Shown here: in pieces, positions 17,145 to 24,934 of the stretch
Position numbering within the stretch: the first letter of the stretch is position 1
How the letters are laid out: the number at the start of each line of letters is the position of its first letter
Assembly: GCF_014154935.1 (NCBI RefSeq)
Contig: NZ_JACEHH010000055.1
Span: 1-59,881, forward strand
DNA length: 59,881 nt
Direction: 5' to 3'
Origin: Stieleria mannarensis
Lineage (GTDB): Bacteria; Planctomycetota; Planctomycetia; Pirellulales; Pirellulaceae
Made by a program: the position numbers and the translations under genes
Notes under the pieces: generated by a model
Databases searched by the model: none
Told to the model about the DNA's origin: nothing
Seen by the model: only the letters and a program-made list of their open reading frames with translations

Positions 17145-17582
17145 TCAATTCCGCCAATCGGGACGTTTGCGACGTGCCTTGGGATGATGGGTGACGACGT
17201 TGAACGTCGCGTCACGGCCGGACAGTTTTCGCCCCTTGGGACGTTTGGTCAATCGAACCGCCTTGGCACGCAGACGCTGTTCCGATTCAAAGATCTCGTC
17301 ATCGATCTCGAACTCGACGAACTTTGTCACCAACTCCTCGGGGACCAGCTTTCTCGGTTGATCCGAATTGTTTTGACGCAGTTCACCTGCCCCTTCCGCC
17401 TCCGCGCCTCCGAATTGCCAAACGGTGTGGTGAAAGAACACGTCGTCGCGAAAGTCCTCCGCCTCGATGAAGCCATAATCACCCTTGGGGTCGATGAACC
17501 GGATCGTCCCGAGACGCTTGCGCGTGATGCGGAATTTTTTGAGGCGTTCGTCTTCGGTCGGTTGGGAGTGATCGTCGGTCAC
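17145..17582 (-). CDS. Cold-shock-domain-like protein
   Basis: A 145-residue protein with an OB-fold/cold-shock-like core: RLGTIRFIDPKGDYGFIEAE covers the RNP1-like strand and DVFFHHTVW the RNP2-like strand, both single-stranded nucleic-acid binding motifs. An insertion of about 30 residues (GGAEAEGAGELRQ) separates them from the following strands, FVEFEIDDEIFESEQ and RAKAVRLTK. The C-terminal tail is basic (RPKGRKL, HPKARRKRPD). It is twice the length of a canonical CspA. The start is GTG at 17582. Probably an RNA-binding or translation-related cytoplasmic protein; the specific role is unknown. Confidence 0.75.
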   Translation of the reverse strand: MTDDHSQPTEDERLKKFRITRKRLGTIRFIDPKGDYGFIEAEDFRDDVFFHHTVWQFGGAEAEGAGELRQNNSDQPRKLVPEELVTKFVEFEIDDEIFESEQRLRAKAVRLTKRPKGRKLSGRDATFNVVTHHPKARRKRPDWRN

Positions 17583-17716
17583 GGCAAGCGGGCGGCACAG
17601 GGATGAAAGGGGAAAACGGCCGATCGGGCGCGTGCTTCAAAGGTACCAAGAAAGCCGAACGGCGATAGCCGAAATCCGCGGGCGTTGCTCAACCGCTTCG
17701 ACGCCCGGCGCGCCGA

Positions 17717-18487
17717 TCAATTCACCTCGGCGGCATACGGTGTGTCGGGGATCCCCAACCAGTTGGTCAGCGAGCGTGTGGTTGCCCGGCGAATGACCGT
17801 CGGCCACAGTTCATGATCACCTGCAAAGACGTCTTCGTCGGTGGCATCGATCATGTGCCAGAAACCCGCGTCACGCTCGGCACGAAGCTGGTCGTTGGTC
17901 CAACCCAGGTGCCCGACGATCAAGCGGAACGGTCCCGGTTTTTGCCGGACCAACGTCTCCAGCATGTCTCGCTGGGCGGCCACATAAATCCCCTTGCCGG
18001 CCTGGGCTTCGGCATGCTCGCTGGAACTGTGGACGGCGACGACCGGCCCAGAAAGCGGCCCGCCGAAATGAATCGTGCCCAGCGACTTCGATGCCTCGGC
18101 GGCTGCCTCGGCGGCCACCACATGCTTGTTGCCAGCGACGGGGAGCGACGCGGGCGGCCCTGCAGTGTCCGATCCCGCCCCCGGCAAATTGGTCGGAAAC
18201 GACGGCGGGCCCGAGGGGGAATCCGAAGCCCCGAGCCTGTCGTGCGACGCGCCCGGTTGGTTCGCATCCCCCGGCGCGGCCTGGCCGGCCGACGATCCGA
18301 GCAGCTTCGCCAATCCCGGCGGAGCGGTCATGGGGCGATTGAGCAGCACCGCAAACACGTTGTCGCTATCCTGATGCACGATCAGCGAAACGGATCGACT
18401 CAACACCGGGTCTTGCACAGACGTCGATGCAACGAGCAGCTTTCCGATCATGGATTCTGACGGTTGGGGAGGATTCAATTCCTGCAT
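17717..18487 (-). CDS. YqgE/AlgH family protein with a low-complexity insertion
   Basis: About 256 residues from the ATG at 18487, which has AGGTGA just upstream; an in-frame TTG at 18523 would begin inside a palindrome and is less likely. The N-terminus GKLLVASTSVQDPVLSRSV and VFAVLLNRPM match YqgE (DUF179), as do FGGPLSGPVVAVHSS and the C-terminal RLIVGHLGWTNDQL and LTNWLGIPDTPY. After about residue 60 there is an insertion of roughly 75 Gly/Pro/Ala/Ser-rich residues that canonical YqgE (about 185 residues) lacks. The family's function is poorly defined; AlgH was linked to alginate regulation. Divergent from pdxH. Confidence 0.85.
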   Translation of the reverse strand: MQELNPPQPSESMIGKLLVASTSVQDPVLSRSVSLIVHQDSDNVFAVLLNRPMTAPPGLAKLLGSSAGQAAPGDANQPGASHDRLGASDSPSGPPSFPTNLPGAGSDTAGPPASLPVAGNKHVVAAEAAAEASKSLGTIHFGGPLSGPVVAVHSSSEHAEAQAGKGIYVAAQRDMLETLVRQKPGPFRLIVGHLGWTNDQLRAERDAGFWHMIDATDEDVFAGDHELWPTVIRRATTRSLTNWLGIPDTPYAAEVN

Positions 18488-18513
18488 GACTTCACCTATA
18501 AACAAGACAACCC

Positions 18514-18534
18514 GAGCTGCCAATTTGGCAGCTC
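18514..18534. promoter_or_regulatory. Perfect 21-bp palindrome between divergent genes
   Basis: GAGCTGCCAA-T-TTGGCAGCTC, a perfect 10-bp inverted repeat with a one-base centre, lies between the divergently transcribed yqgE-like and pdxH genes. The lack of loop and T-run argues against a terminator, so a dimeric repressor or activator site is the simpler reading. No regulator is identified. Confidence 0.5.
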
Positions 18535-18600
18535 GCTGATTCGCCGACTCTCAATAACGCACCGCGCGTGCCAACTCCATCGCCTCGAAAAAAGACGACC

Positions 18601-19260
18601 ATGAGCCTTGACGAAATGCGGCAAAGCTACAAGCTCGGCCGCCTGGAAGAGAAAGACATCGCCGCGGACCCGCTGGTTCAGTTCCGCACATGGCTGGCCG
18701 AGGCAATCCAGGGGTCACCGGCGCAGGGGCCACTACCCGATTGGGTGGAAGCCAACGCGATGACGCTGTCGACCAGCGACGGGCAAGGCCGGGTGTCCAG
18801 CCGCATCGTCTTGCTCAAGGGGCTCGAGGACGACCAGTTTTGGTTCTACACCAACTACCAATCCCACAAGGCCGGGCAGATTCGTTCCAACCCGAACGTC
18901 TCACTGTGCTTTTTATGGCCCCACGTCCAGCGCCAGGTGCGGATCGAAGGCACCGCGGCCCAGGCGTCACGCGAGCAATCGGTCCGCTACTTTCGAAGCC
19001 GGCCGCGTGACAGCCAACTCGGTGCCTTGGTCAGCCAGCAATCGACCGTCGTCGACTCCCGTGGCGTGTTAGAGAAACGTTTGGAGGAGTTGAAGAATCG
19101 GTATGCGGATAAAGAGATCCCTTGCCCGGATGATTGGGGCGGATACCGTGTCAGCCCCAGCCGTTTTGAATTCTGGCAAGGCCGTGACAGTCGTCTGCAC
19201 GATCGACTCTGTTATCGCCAGCAAGGTTCACAGTGGATCGTCGAAAGGCTTTGCCCTTAG
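18601..19260 (+). CDS. pdxH: Pyridoxamine 5'-phosphate oxidase
   Basis: A 219-residue FMN-dependent oxidase that converts pyridoxine or pyridoxamine 5'-phosphate to pyridoxal 5'-phosphate, in the cytoplasm. Family landmarks: RQSYKLGRLEEKDIAADPL at the N-terminus, SSRIVLLKGLEDDQFWFYTN with SHKAGQI (FMN contacts), QVRIEGTAAQ, YFRSRPRDSQLGALVS, and the C-terminal EFWQGRDSRLHDRLCY with the RLHDR substrate/FMN loop. The last residues are ERLCP, close to the canonical ERLAP. The ATG at 18601 gives the usual length; a GTG at 18568 in the same frame would add 11 residues. Followed after 33 bases by a single-pass membrane protein. Confidence 0.95.
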   Translation: MSLDEMRQSYKLGRLEEKDIAADPLVQFRTWLAEAIQGSPAQGPLPDWVEANAMTLSTSDGQGRVSSRIVLLKGLEDDQFWFYTNYQSHKAGQIRSNPNVSLCFLWPHVQRQVRIEGTAAQASREQSVRYFRSRPRDSQLGALVSQQSTVVDSRGVLEKRLEELKNRYADKEIPCPDDWGGYRVSPSRFEFWQGRDSRLHDRLCYRQQGSQWIVERLCP

Positions 19261-19293
19261 AGCCTGCGACCGGCCAACCGTTTCCACATCGCC

Positions 19294-19992
19294 ATGACGC
19301 GCAATCGAAAAGCAATCGTCATCTCACTCGCCTTTCACGCCTGCTTGCTGGCCGTGTTGCTGGTGTGGTACGTCCCCCGCGGCGATGTCGCCTCGCCCCC
19401 GATGGTCACCACAAACACGGCCGATGAATCGCCACCCCCGTCGCCGGCCTCCCCGATCGTCGCTGAACAAGTCGATCTTCCGCAAGTCGATCTTCCGCAG
19501 CCGGACGTTCCGCCGGATCAGATTCAGCGTTCGGTCGACTCGCAAATCAAGGCGACCGAAAAACTTTCCGATCAGCAGAAACTGACGGAGCTGGAACGGA
19601 ATCTCAAGCGGCTGGAGTCGGTCGCCAGTGAACAATCGGTCCAACAGGTTTCGTCGACCATCGCCCGGTCGCTCGGGTTGGACGTCGACCAGTACGCCAC
19701 CAAAGAGCCGCCTGGTGAAGGCGAGTTCGACATCGACACGGCGCAGCTATCGGATGTCGTGCGGACCCGTGATGAATCGGGAGCCTGGCAATACGAAACT
19801 GTGATGGTCGACGCTCAAGGACGTCAGATGCGTGTGCCGACCGATGCCGCCAGCGGCCAGCAATTGTATGACACCTTCGAATTGATGAAACGCTATCCGA
19901 TGGCCCGCGGCGTGTATCAAAGCGTCGTCATGCCGATGCTGCAATCGATGCTCGAAGCCCCGAAGGAAATCGACCAAGCCAGCCCACCGTGA
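19294..19992 (+). CDS. Single-pass membrane protein with TonB-like layout, function unknown
   Basis: A 232-residue protein with a basic N-terminus (MTRNRKA), one transmembrane helix at about residues 8-26 and a proline-rich linker (PPPSPASP, then duplicated VDLPQ units). A helical region rich in Gln/Leu/Glu (residues 90-130, possible coiled coil) follows, and then a C-terminal part with GAWQYETVMVDAQGRQMRVP. The arrangement resembles TonB or a TolA-like tether, but no family motif is visible. It lies 33 bases after pdxH on the same strand, so co-transcription is likely without implying common function. Confidence 0.65.
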   Translation: MTRNRKAIVISLAFHACLLAVLLVWYVPRGDVASPPMVTTNTADESPPPSPASPIVAEQVDLPQVDLPQPDVPPDQIQRSVDSQIKATEKLSDQQKLTELERNLKRLESVASEQSVQQVSSTIARSLGLDVDQYATKEPPGEGEFDIDTAQLSDVVRTRDESGAWQYETVMVDAQGRQMRVPTDAASGQQLYDTFELMKRYPMARGVYQSVVMPMLQSMLEAPKEIDQASPP

Positions 19993-20014
19993 TCCAGCCT
20001 CCTCGATAGGCGTT

Positions 20015-20377
20015 TCATGCCATCGCTGCGTATTCTCCGGCAAGCTTCAAAAGCTGGCGGCGAGCCGAGTCCAAGGAATCCGCCAATGCGGACCCGCCAT
20101 GTTCATCATTCTCGATCGCGACGATTTCAACCTCCGTCACACCGATGAACGAAAACACCGTTCGCAAGTGTGGATCGAGGTGATTCAGCGTTTCGTTGCG
20201 TCCACCGGGACCGTAACCTCCGTCGCCTCGCGAGATCACCGCGATCAAACGTTTCCCGTGGACCAGTGGCGTGTACGCGGAATCGTGGCGATCGGGGTGA
20301 AAATCGAACGTTCGGCCGACGCGAACGATTTGATCGACATAGGCCTTGAACCCGCTCGGCATGCCGAAGTTATAGAA
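20015..20377 (-). pseudogene. 5'-truncated FMN-dependent NADH-azoreductase remnant
   Basis: The C-terminal portion matches the flavodoxin-fold azoreductase family: YNFGMPSGFKAYVDQIVRVG followed by RTFDF, LVHGKRLIAVISRGDGG, and LRTVFSFIGVTEVEIV. The N-terminal half with the first FMN-phosphate loop is absent. Upstream of YNFGMPS the translation loses similarity, and rlmL ends at 20447, leaving no room for the missing part. An ORF is open back to 20425, so a shortened protein could still be made, but it would lack most of the cofactor site. Probably a decaying or deletion-derived fragment. Confidence 0.7.
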
Positions 20378-20446
20378 TGCGAGCCCGAAGCGTCGATCGG
20401 GGCGTCGACCCACAATCGATGACAATCCTAGACGCCTGTTCCAGTG

Positions 20447-22708
20447 TTAGCGGACGATCCGCCAGCAGCGGTGGATGCGGCGGTTGCGAAAGTCTTCCGG
20501 CACGGTCTGTTTGGAAATTTCGTGGCACTCCGCTACGTCGAGCGCATCCGGATCGAATTTGAAGCGTCGAAAGTTGGTCGAAAACAGAATCACACCGCCT
20601 TTGCGGACCAACGGTAACAGGGTCTGCAGCATCGGGATCGCATCGGTTTGCACGTTCCAATCTTTCTCGGTCTTCTTGCTGCGTGAATAGGTCGGCGGAT
20701 CGAACACGACCAGATCGTAGCGTTCGCCGGCGGGATGATCGGCAATGAATTGCTCGACATCGCTGGCGATGAATGAATGCCCGTCTTGGCGTTTCGCGTC
20801 GATCAGGCCGTTGATCCGGAGGTTCTCCTTCGTCCACGAAAGGTAGGTGTTCGACAGGTCGACGCTGGTCGTTTTCCGCGCGCCGCCGGCGGCGGCATAG
20901 ACGGTGAACGCGCCGGTGTAGCAGAACAGGTTCAGCACCCACTTGTCTTTGGCGAGATCGCGGACCATCGAGCGGGCGACGCGGTGATCGAGAAACAGTC
21001 CCGTGTCGACATAGTCGTCCAGGTTAACGAGAAATTTCAGGCCGCCTTCGTGAACCACGAATCGGTTGCCCGTGTGGTCGACTTTCTCGTGCTGGGTGTT
21101 GCCTTTCTGGCGACCGCGACGTTTGAAGTGCACGTTGGATGCGGGCACCTCCAACGTCTCGCCGGCGGTCCGCGCCATCAGGTCCAACCAGTTGGCGTGC
21201 TGGGCGGGGTCACGATCGTGAGGACGCTCGTATTCGGTGATGTGCAAGTGGTCTTCGTAGCGGTCAACGATCAGCGGGATCTCGGGGATGTCGCGTTCGT
21301 AGAGTCGAAAACAGGTGATGTTGCGTTTCGTCGGCCAGCGTCGCAAATGCTTGGCGCGTTTGCGCAGCCGGGTGGCGAACAATTCCGCCTGATGCGTCGC
21401 CTTGGCATCCAAGTGTCCGAACGCGGCCGGGCCGGCGGCGTGCGTGTACGGTTTTTCCGGCGGCGCGGTGTGGTCACCCGGTGCGTCGTGCGGTTTCGCA
21501 GCGGCATCGCTGGATGCCACTTCGGCCGCTTCGCCCCGATCGCCGACGACGCGTTTGGGGCCGTGGAACTGATAGTAGGTGCATTCGATTCGACCGTTGT
21601 ACAGTTTTCGTCGCCGGTCGGCCTGGCGTCCCACGGCGTGTTCGAAATTCGGATAGGCGGTCAGAAAATAGTGCGACCAGGTCGGCAACCCACGCAGCAC
21701 GTCCGGCAAGGCGTGATAGAGCGCATCGAGTTCTCGATCCTCGCCGATGCGTCTGCCGTAGGGCGGGTTGGTGATCAGGCATCCGAAACGGCGCCGGCTG
21801 GTCAGCCTGAGTGCGTCGCCGGGTTGAAAGTGAATCGAATCGGCTACGCCGGCGCGTTCCGCATTGTCGCGTGCCGCGCGTAGAACGCGGCCATCGAGAT
21901 CGCTGCCGAGAATCCGTTCCTCGATCGAGTCGACTTGGGCGGCGATCGCCCGACTGCGCAAATCCGGCAGCAGGGTCGTTGCAACCGTGGGCCAAGATTC
22001 GAAGGTGAAGTCGCGGTCGATCCCCGGGGCGATGTTGCGGCCGATGCGGGCCGCTTCGATCGGGATGGTGCCGCTGCCGCAGAACGGATCCAGTAGCGGC
22101 CGATCGGGTTTCCAAAAGCTGAGCAGGACCATGGCCGCTGCCAGGGTTTCCTTCAGTGGAGCCTGGGAGATGTCGGTTCGGTAGCCGCGGCGATGCAGGC
22201 TGCGCCCGGTCGTGTCGATCGTCAGCGTCGCGGTGTCTTTCAGTAGCGCGACGTCGATCTTGAACAGGGGGCCGGTTTCATCCAGTGTGGTGGCCCGGTG
22301 ATCGCGGAGCATCGCGTCGACGATTGCGCGTTTGACGGTTCGTTGACAGGCCGGGACGCTGGAAAGTTGTGATTTGATCGATCGTCCGGTGACCGGGAAT
22401 TCGGCGTCGATGGGCAACAGGTCCCCCCACGGGATCGCCCGTACCGTTTCAAACAAGGCGTCAAAGTCTGCCGCGGGGAATTCGGCGACGCGAATCAGTA
22501 CACGGTCGGCACAGCGCAGCTGTAAATTCGCCAGCGCGATCGTTTCCAGGTCGCCGCGAAAGTGGACTCGCCCGGATTCGCCGATCGTGGCTTCGATGCC
22601 CAGCGTTTCCAGCTCGCGGCGGACGATCGCTTCGAGTCCGAAGGCGCAGGTGGCGATAAGGTCGTGGGTTGATGACACGGGGATTTTTAGTGGGTTGAAA
22701 GGCAACAC
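20447..22708 (-). CDS. rlmL: Bifunctional 23S rRNA methyltransferase RlmK/RlmL
   Basis: A 753-residue fusion enzyme that methylates guanines of 23S rRNA (m2G2445 by the N-terminal part and m7G2069 by the C-terminal part in E. coli numbering). The N-terminal half has a THUMP-containing region (about 55-160), the SAM-binding LLDPFCGSGTIPIEAARIGR (residues 205-224) and catalytic NPPY (314-317). The C-terminal half has the RlmI-like elements DTGLFLDHR, NLFCYTGAFTVYAA and VVFDPPTYSRSKK. An Asp/Ala-rich linker separates the two. The annotated start is GTG at 22708, with a further GTG at 22678. Length is close to the family norm (about 700). Confidence 0.95.
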   Translation of the reverse strand: MLPFNPLKIPVSSTHDLIATCAFGLEAIVRRELETLGIEATIGESGRVHFRGDLETIALANLQLRCADRVLIRVAEFPAADFDALFETVRAIPWGDLLPIDAEFPVTGRSIKSQLSSVPACQRTVKRAIVDAMLRDHRATTLDETGPLFKIDVALLKDTATLTIDTTGRSLHRRGYRTDISQAPLKETLAAAMVLLSFWKPDRPLLDPFCGSGTIPIEAARIGRNIAPGIDRDFTFESWPTVATTLLPDLRSRAIAAQVDSIEERILGSDLDGRVLRAARDNAERAGVADSIHFQPGDALRLTSRRRFGCLITNPPYGRRIGEDRELDALYHALPDVLRGLPTWSHYFLTAYPNFEHAVGRQADRRRKLYNGRIECTYYQFHGPKRVVGDRGEAAEVASSDAAAKPHDAPGDHTAPPEKPYTHAAGPAAFGHLDAKATHQAELFATRLRKRAKHLRRWPTKRNITCFRLYERDIPEIPLIVDRYEDHLHITEYERPHDRDPAQHANWLDLMARTAGETLEVPASNVHFKRRGRQKGNTQHEKVDHTGNRFVVHEGGLKFLVNLDDYVDTGLFLDHRVARSMVRDLAKDKWVLNLFCYTGAFTVYAAAGGARKTTSVDLSNTYLSWTKENLRINGLIDAKRQDGHSFIASDVEQFIADHPAGERYDLVVFDPPTYSRSKKTEKDWNVQTDAIPMLQTLLPLVRKGGVILFSTNFRRFKFDPDALDVAECHEISKQTVPEDFRNRRIHRCWRIVR

Positions 22709-22733
22709 CCGAGGATAACAGACCTGCCGAAGC

Positions 22734-22780
22734 GGGATAGGTGCTCGATTTGGCGGGATGCCGCGTTAAATGCCTATCCC
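22734..22780. repeat. Dispersed inverted-repeat element with GGGATAGG/CCTATCCC ends
   Basis: The ends GGGATAGG (22734-22741) and CCTATCCC (22773-22780) are perfect inverted repeats around an inner GGCGGGATGCCGCG core. The motif GCCTATCCCAC recurs at 26675-26697 in an otherwise different context, so this is probably a member of a genome-wide intergenic family. It lies in the 376-base divergent region between rlmL and the DUF3311 gene, which holds no gene. Confidence 0.6.
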
Positions 22781-22847
22781 ACAATGGTTGGTGTCCAACT
22801 GGGCAGCGCCACTTTGAATACGAAAGACGGTGAATCGCCGTGCGGAG

Positions 22848-22909
22848 GTAGCTACCTTCGCCAGAAGGTGGATCCCCGGCGTTGTCCACGCTCTGGCGAG
22901 CGTAGCTAC
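22848..22909. repeat. REP-like palindromic element, copy 2
   Basis: Arms GTAGCTACCTTCGCCAGAAG... and ...CGCTCTGGCGAGCGTAGCTAC are the reverse complement of the element at 15274-15339. The two arms differ from each other in the same way in both copies, so the element has a conserved polarity. It is inserted in the divergent intergenic region rlmL/DUF3311. Confidence 0.85.
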
Positions 22910-23084
22910 ATCAAACCGATGTCCAGGCGGGTTTTAGTCGATCCTCGAGCAGATACGCGCCGCCTTCAGGCTAAACACCAACCTTTCCGACCCGGCTACC
23001 AGCGCGGTCGGCTGACGGGGTACACTCTTGGACTCTCCCGCCCGGTTTCCCGCCTTTAGAAAACGACTTTCGATCGGATTTTCA

Positions 23085-23351
23085 ATGACGAGTTCCACGA
23101 CTCCCAAATCCAACGGCATGTGGATCATCGCCGCGTTGGTGGTGCTGCTGCTGATTCTGCACCAGGACAATTGGTTTTGGACCGACGACACGCTGGTGTT
23201 CGGCTTCATTCCGATCGGCCTGTTCTGGCATGCCTGTATTTCCATCGGTGCCAGTTTGACCTGGGCCTTGGCGACGGTGATCGCGTGGCCGCTGGATGAC
23301 GAAGTGGTTGAGCAACTCGAAGGCACCTCCAGCGAGGAGGCGACGTCGTGA
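23085..23351 (+). CDS. DUF3311-like small membrane protein, symporter partner
   Basis: An 88-residue protein from ATG 23085; a longer in-frame start at 23028 adds residues without hydrophobic pattern. It has two transmembrane helices, about residues 12-27 and 40-68, with LHQDNWFWTDDTLVFGFIPI between them, resembling DUF3311. Such proteins are commonly encoded next to sodium:solute symporters as accessory subunits. Here the TGA overlaps the GTG start of the symporter (GTGA), giving strong support for joint translation. The C-terminus is acidic. Confidence 0.8.
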   Translation: MTSSTTPKSNGMWIIAALVVLLLILHQDNWFWTDDTLVFGFIPIGLFWHACISIGASLTWALATVIAWPLDDEVVEQLEGTSSEEATS

Positions 23352-24934
23352 ATCATCCAGGACTGCCCCAATTAATCATCATCCTGTGCTATCTGGGCTT
23401 GCTGCTGCTGCTCGGGTTGTCATCAAGCCGGCTGTTCAAAGGCACCAAAGAAGACTACCAGGTCGCGAGCCACTCGATCGGTCCGTTCCTGTTGTTGATG
23501 AGTCTGTTCGGGACGACGATGACGGCGTTCGCGTTGGTCGGCAGCAGCGGCGAGGCCTTTAAAGAAGGCATCGGCGTCTACGGGATGCTGGCCAGCAGCA
23601 GCGGGATCATCCACTCGCTGTGTTTCTTTGTGATCGGTGTGAAGGTTTGGAAATTCGCCCGACGACACAAGTACACGACTCAAATCGAGTTCTTTCGCGA
23701 CCGGTTGGAAAGCGACTTCATCGGATTGTTGCTGTTCCCCATCCTGGTCGGCCTGGTGGTGCCCTACCTGTTGATCGGCGTGATCAGCAGCGGGACGGTG
23801 ATCCAGTCGTTGACCGCCGGATTGGCTCCGAATGTGGAAATGTTTCAGGCGCTCACTCCGGACGGCAACCCGATCGTGGCGCTCAACGGCGGCGTCCCGC
23901 CCTGGTTGGGGTCGCTGGTGATCTGCGTGGTGGTGCTGGTCTACGTGTTCTTCGGCGGCATGCGGGGGACGACCTGGGCCAACACGCTGCAGACGATCGT
24001 GTTCATGATCCTGGGCATCGTCACGTTCTATGTCATCGCCTCTCGCCTGGGTGGCCAAGACGGGCTGATGGCGAACTTGCAAGCGCTGGCCGAATCCGTC
24101 CCCGAAGAAAAGATCACTCGGATGGAGATGAGCAAGACGAAGTTCTTTACGTACTTGTTGATTCCGTTGTCGGTCGGCATGTTTCCGCACCTGTTCCAGC
24201 ACTGGATGACCGCCAAAAGCGCCAACACGTTCAAGGTGCCGGTGATCTGTCACCCGTTGTTCATCATGATCGTGTGGGTGCCGTGCGTGCTGGTCGGCAT
24301 CTGGGCGACGGGCGATTTGATTCCTCCCAAACCGCCATTGCCGAGCAATCCGAATACAATCCTGCCGTTCCTGGTCAAGACGCAAACCGGCAAGGTGCTC
24401 GGCGGTTTGTTGGCCGCGGGGATTCTGGCGGCGATCATGAGCAGCTTGGACAGTCAGTTCCTGTGCATCGGCACGATCTTCACCAACGATGTGTTGACGC
24501 ATTACAAGGGCAAGGAAAACGTCTCCGACGCACAACAAGTCCTGTACACGCGGTTGTTCATCATCGGGATCGTCGCGATCACCTATCTGCTGAGCCTGGG
24601 GAACGTCAAAAGCGTGTTCGCGATGGGCGTGTGGTGCTTTAGCGGGTTCAGTGCCCTGTTCCCGATCGTGTTTGCGGCACTTTACTGGCGCGGTCTCACT
24701 GCGGCCGGCGCGATCAGCGGAATCTTTGCGGCGATTGTCAGCTGGAGCGTTTTGTTCTATCAGGCGCTCGAGCAAGACGCGTTGCGGACGTTCGTGCTGA
24801 AGTTGCCCCTGGGCGGCGAGGAATACGAGATCATGCCGGTTGTCGTGATGTTGGCCAGCTCGCTGGTCACGATGATCGTGGTGTCGTTGGTCACGCCCAA
24901 ACCGAGCGAACAGACGCTGGCACGGTTCTTTTAA
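23348..24934 (+). CDS. Sodium:solute symporter family (SSS) transporter
   Basis: A 528-residue polytopic membrane protein with about 13 helices. Features: the opening helix LIIILCYLGLLLLLGLSSSR followed by the YQVASHSIGPFLLLMSLFGT segment typical of this family, FFGGMRGTTWANTLQT and GILAAIMSSLDSQFLCIGT, which correspond to conserved motifs around the core bundle (the latter includes the sodium-site helix 8), and FSGFSALFPIVFAALYWRG. The start is GTG 23348, overlapping the upstream small protein's stop. Likely imports an organic solute with Na+; the substrate is not predictable. The TAA stop shares bases with the stop of the convergent gene. Confidence 0.93.
   Translation: MNHPGLPQLIIILCYLGLLLLLGLSSSRLFKGTKEDYQVASHSIGPFLLLMSLFGTTMTAFALVGSSGEAFKEGIGVYGMLASSSGIIHSLCFFVIGVKVWKFARRHKYTTQIEFFRDRLESDFIGLLLFPILVGLVVPYLLIGVISSGTVIQSLTAGLAPNVEMFQALTPDGNPIVALNGGVPPWLGSLVICVVVLVYVFFGGMRGTTWANTLQTIVFMILGIVTFYVIASRLGGQDGLMANLQALAESVPEEKITRMEMSKTKFFTYLLIPLSVGMFPHLFQHWMTAKSANTFKVPVICHPLFIMIVWVPCVLVGIWATGDLIPPKPPLPSNPNTILPFLVKTQTGKVLGGLLAAGILAAIMSSLDSQFLCIGTIFTNDVLTHYKGKENVSDAQQVLYTRLFIIGIVAITYLLSLGNVKSVFAMGVWCFSGFSALFPIVFAALYWRGLTAAGAISGIFAAIVSWSVLFYQALEQDALRTFVLKLPLGGEEYEIMPVVVMLASSLVTMIVVSLVTPKPSEQTLARFF

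Noticed and set aside
20370..20942. 190-codon minus-strand ORF overlapping the end of rlmL
   Set aside because: It is out of frame with rlmL, whose C-terminal motifs are intact through the stop at 20447.
23423..24775. 450-codon minus-strand ORF opposite the symporter
   Set aside because: Antisense shadow with His/Asp/Gln-rich content and no features; the plus frame is an unambiguous symporter.
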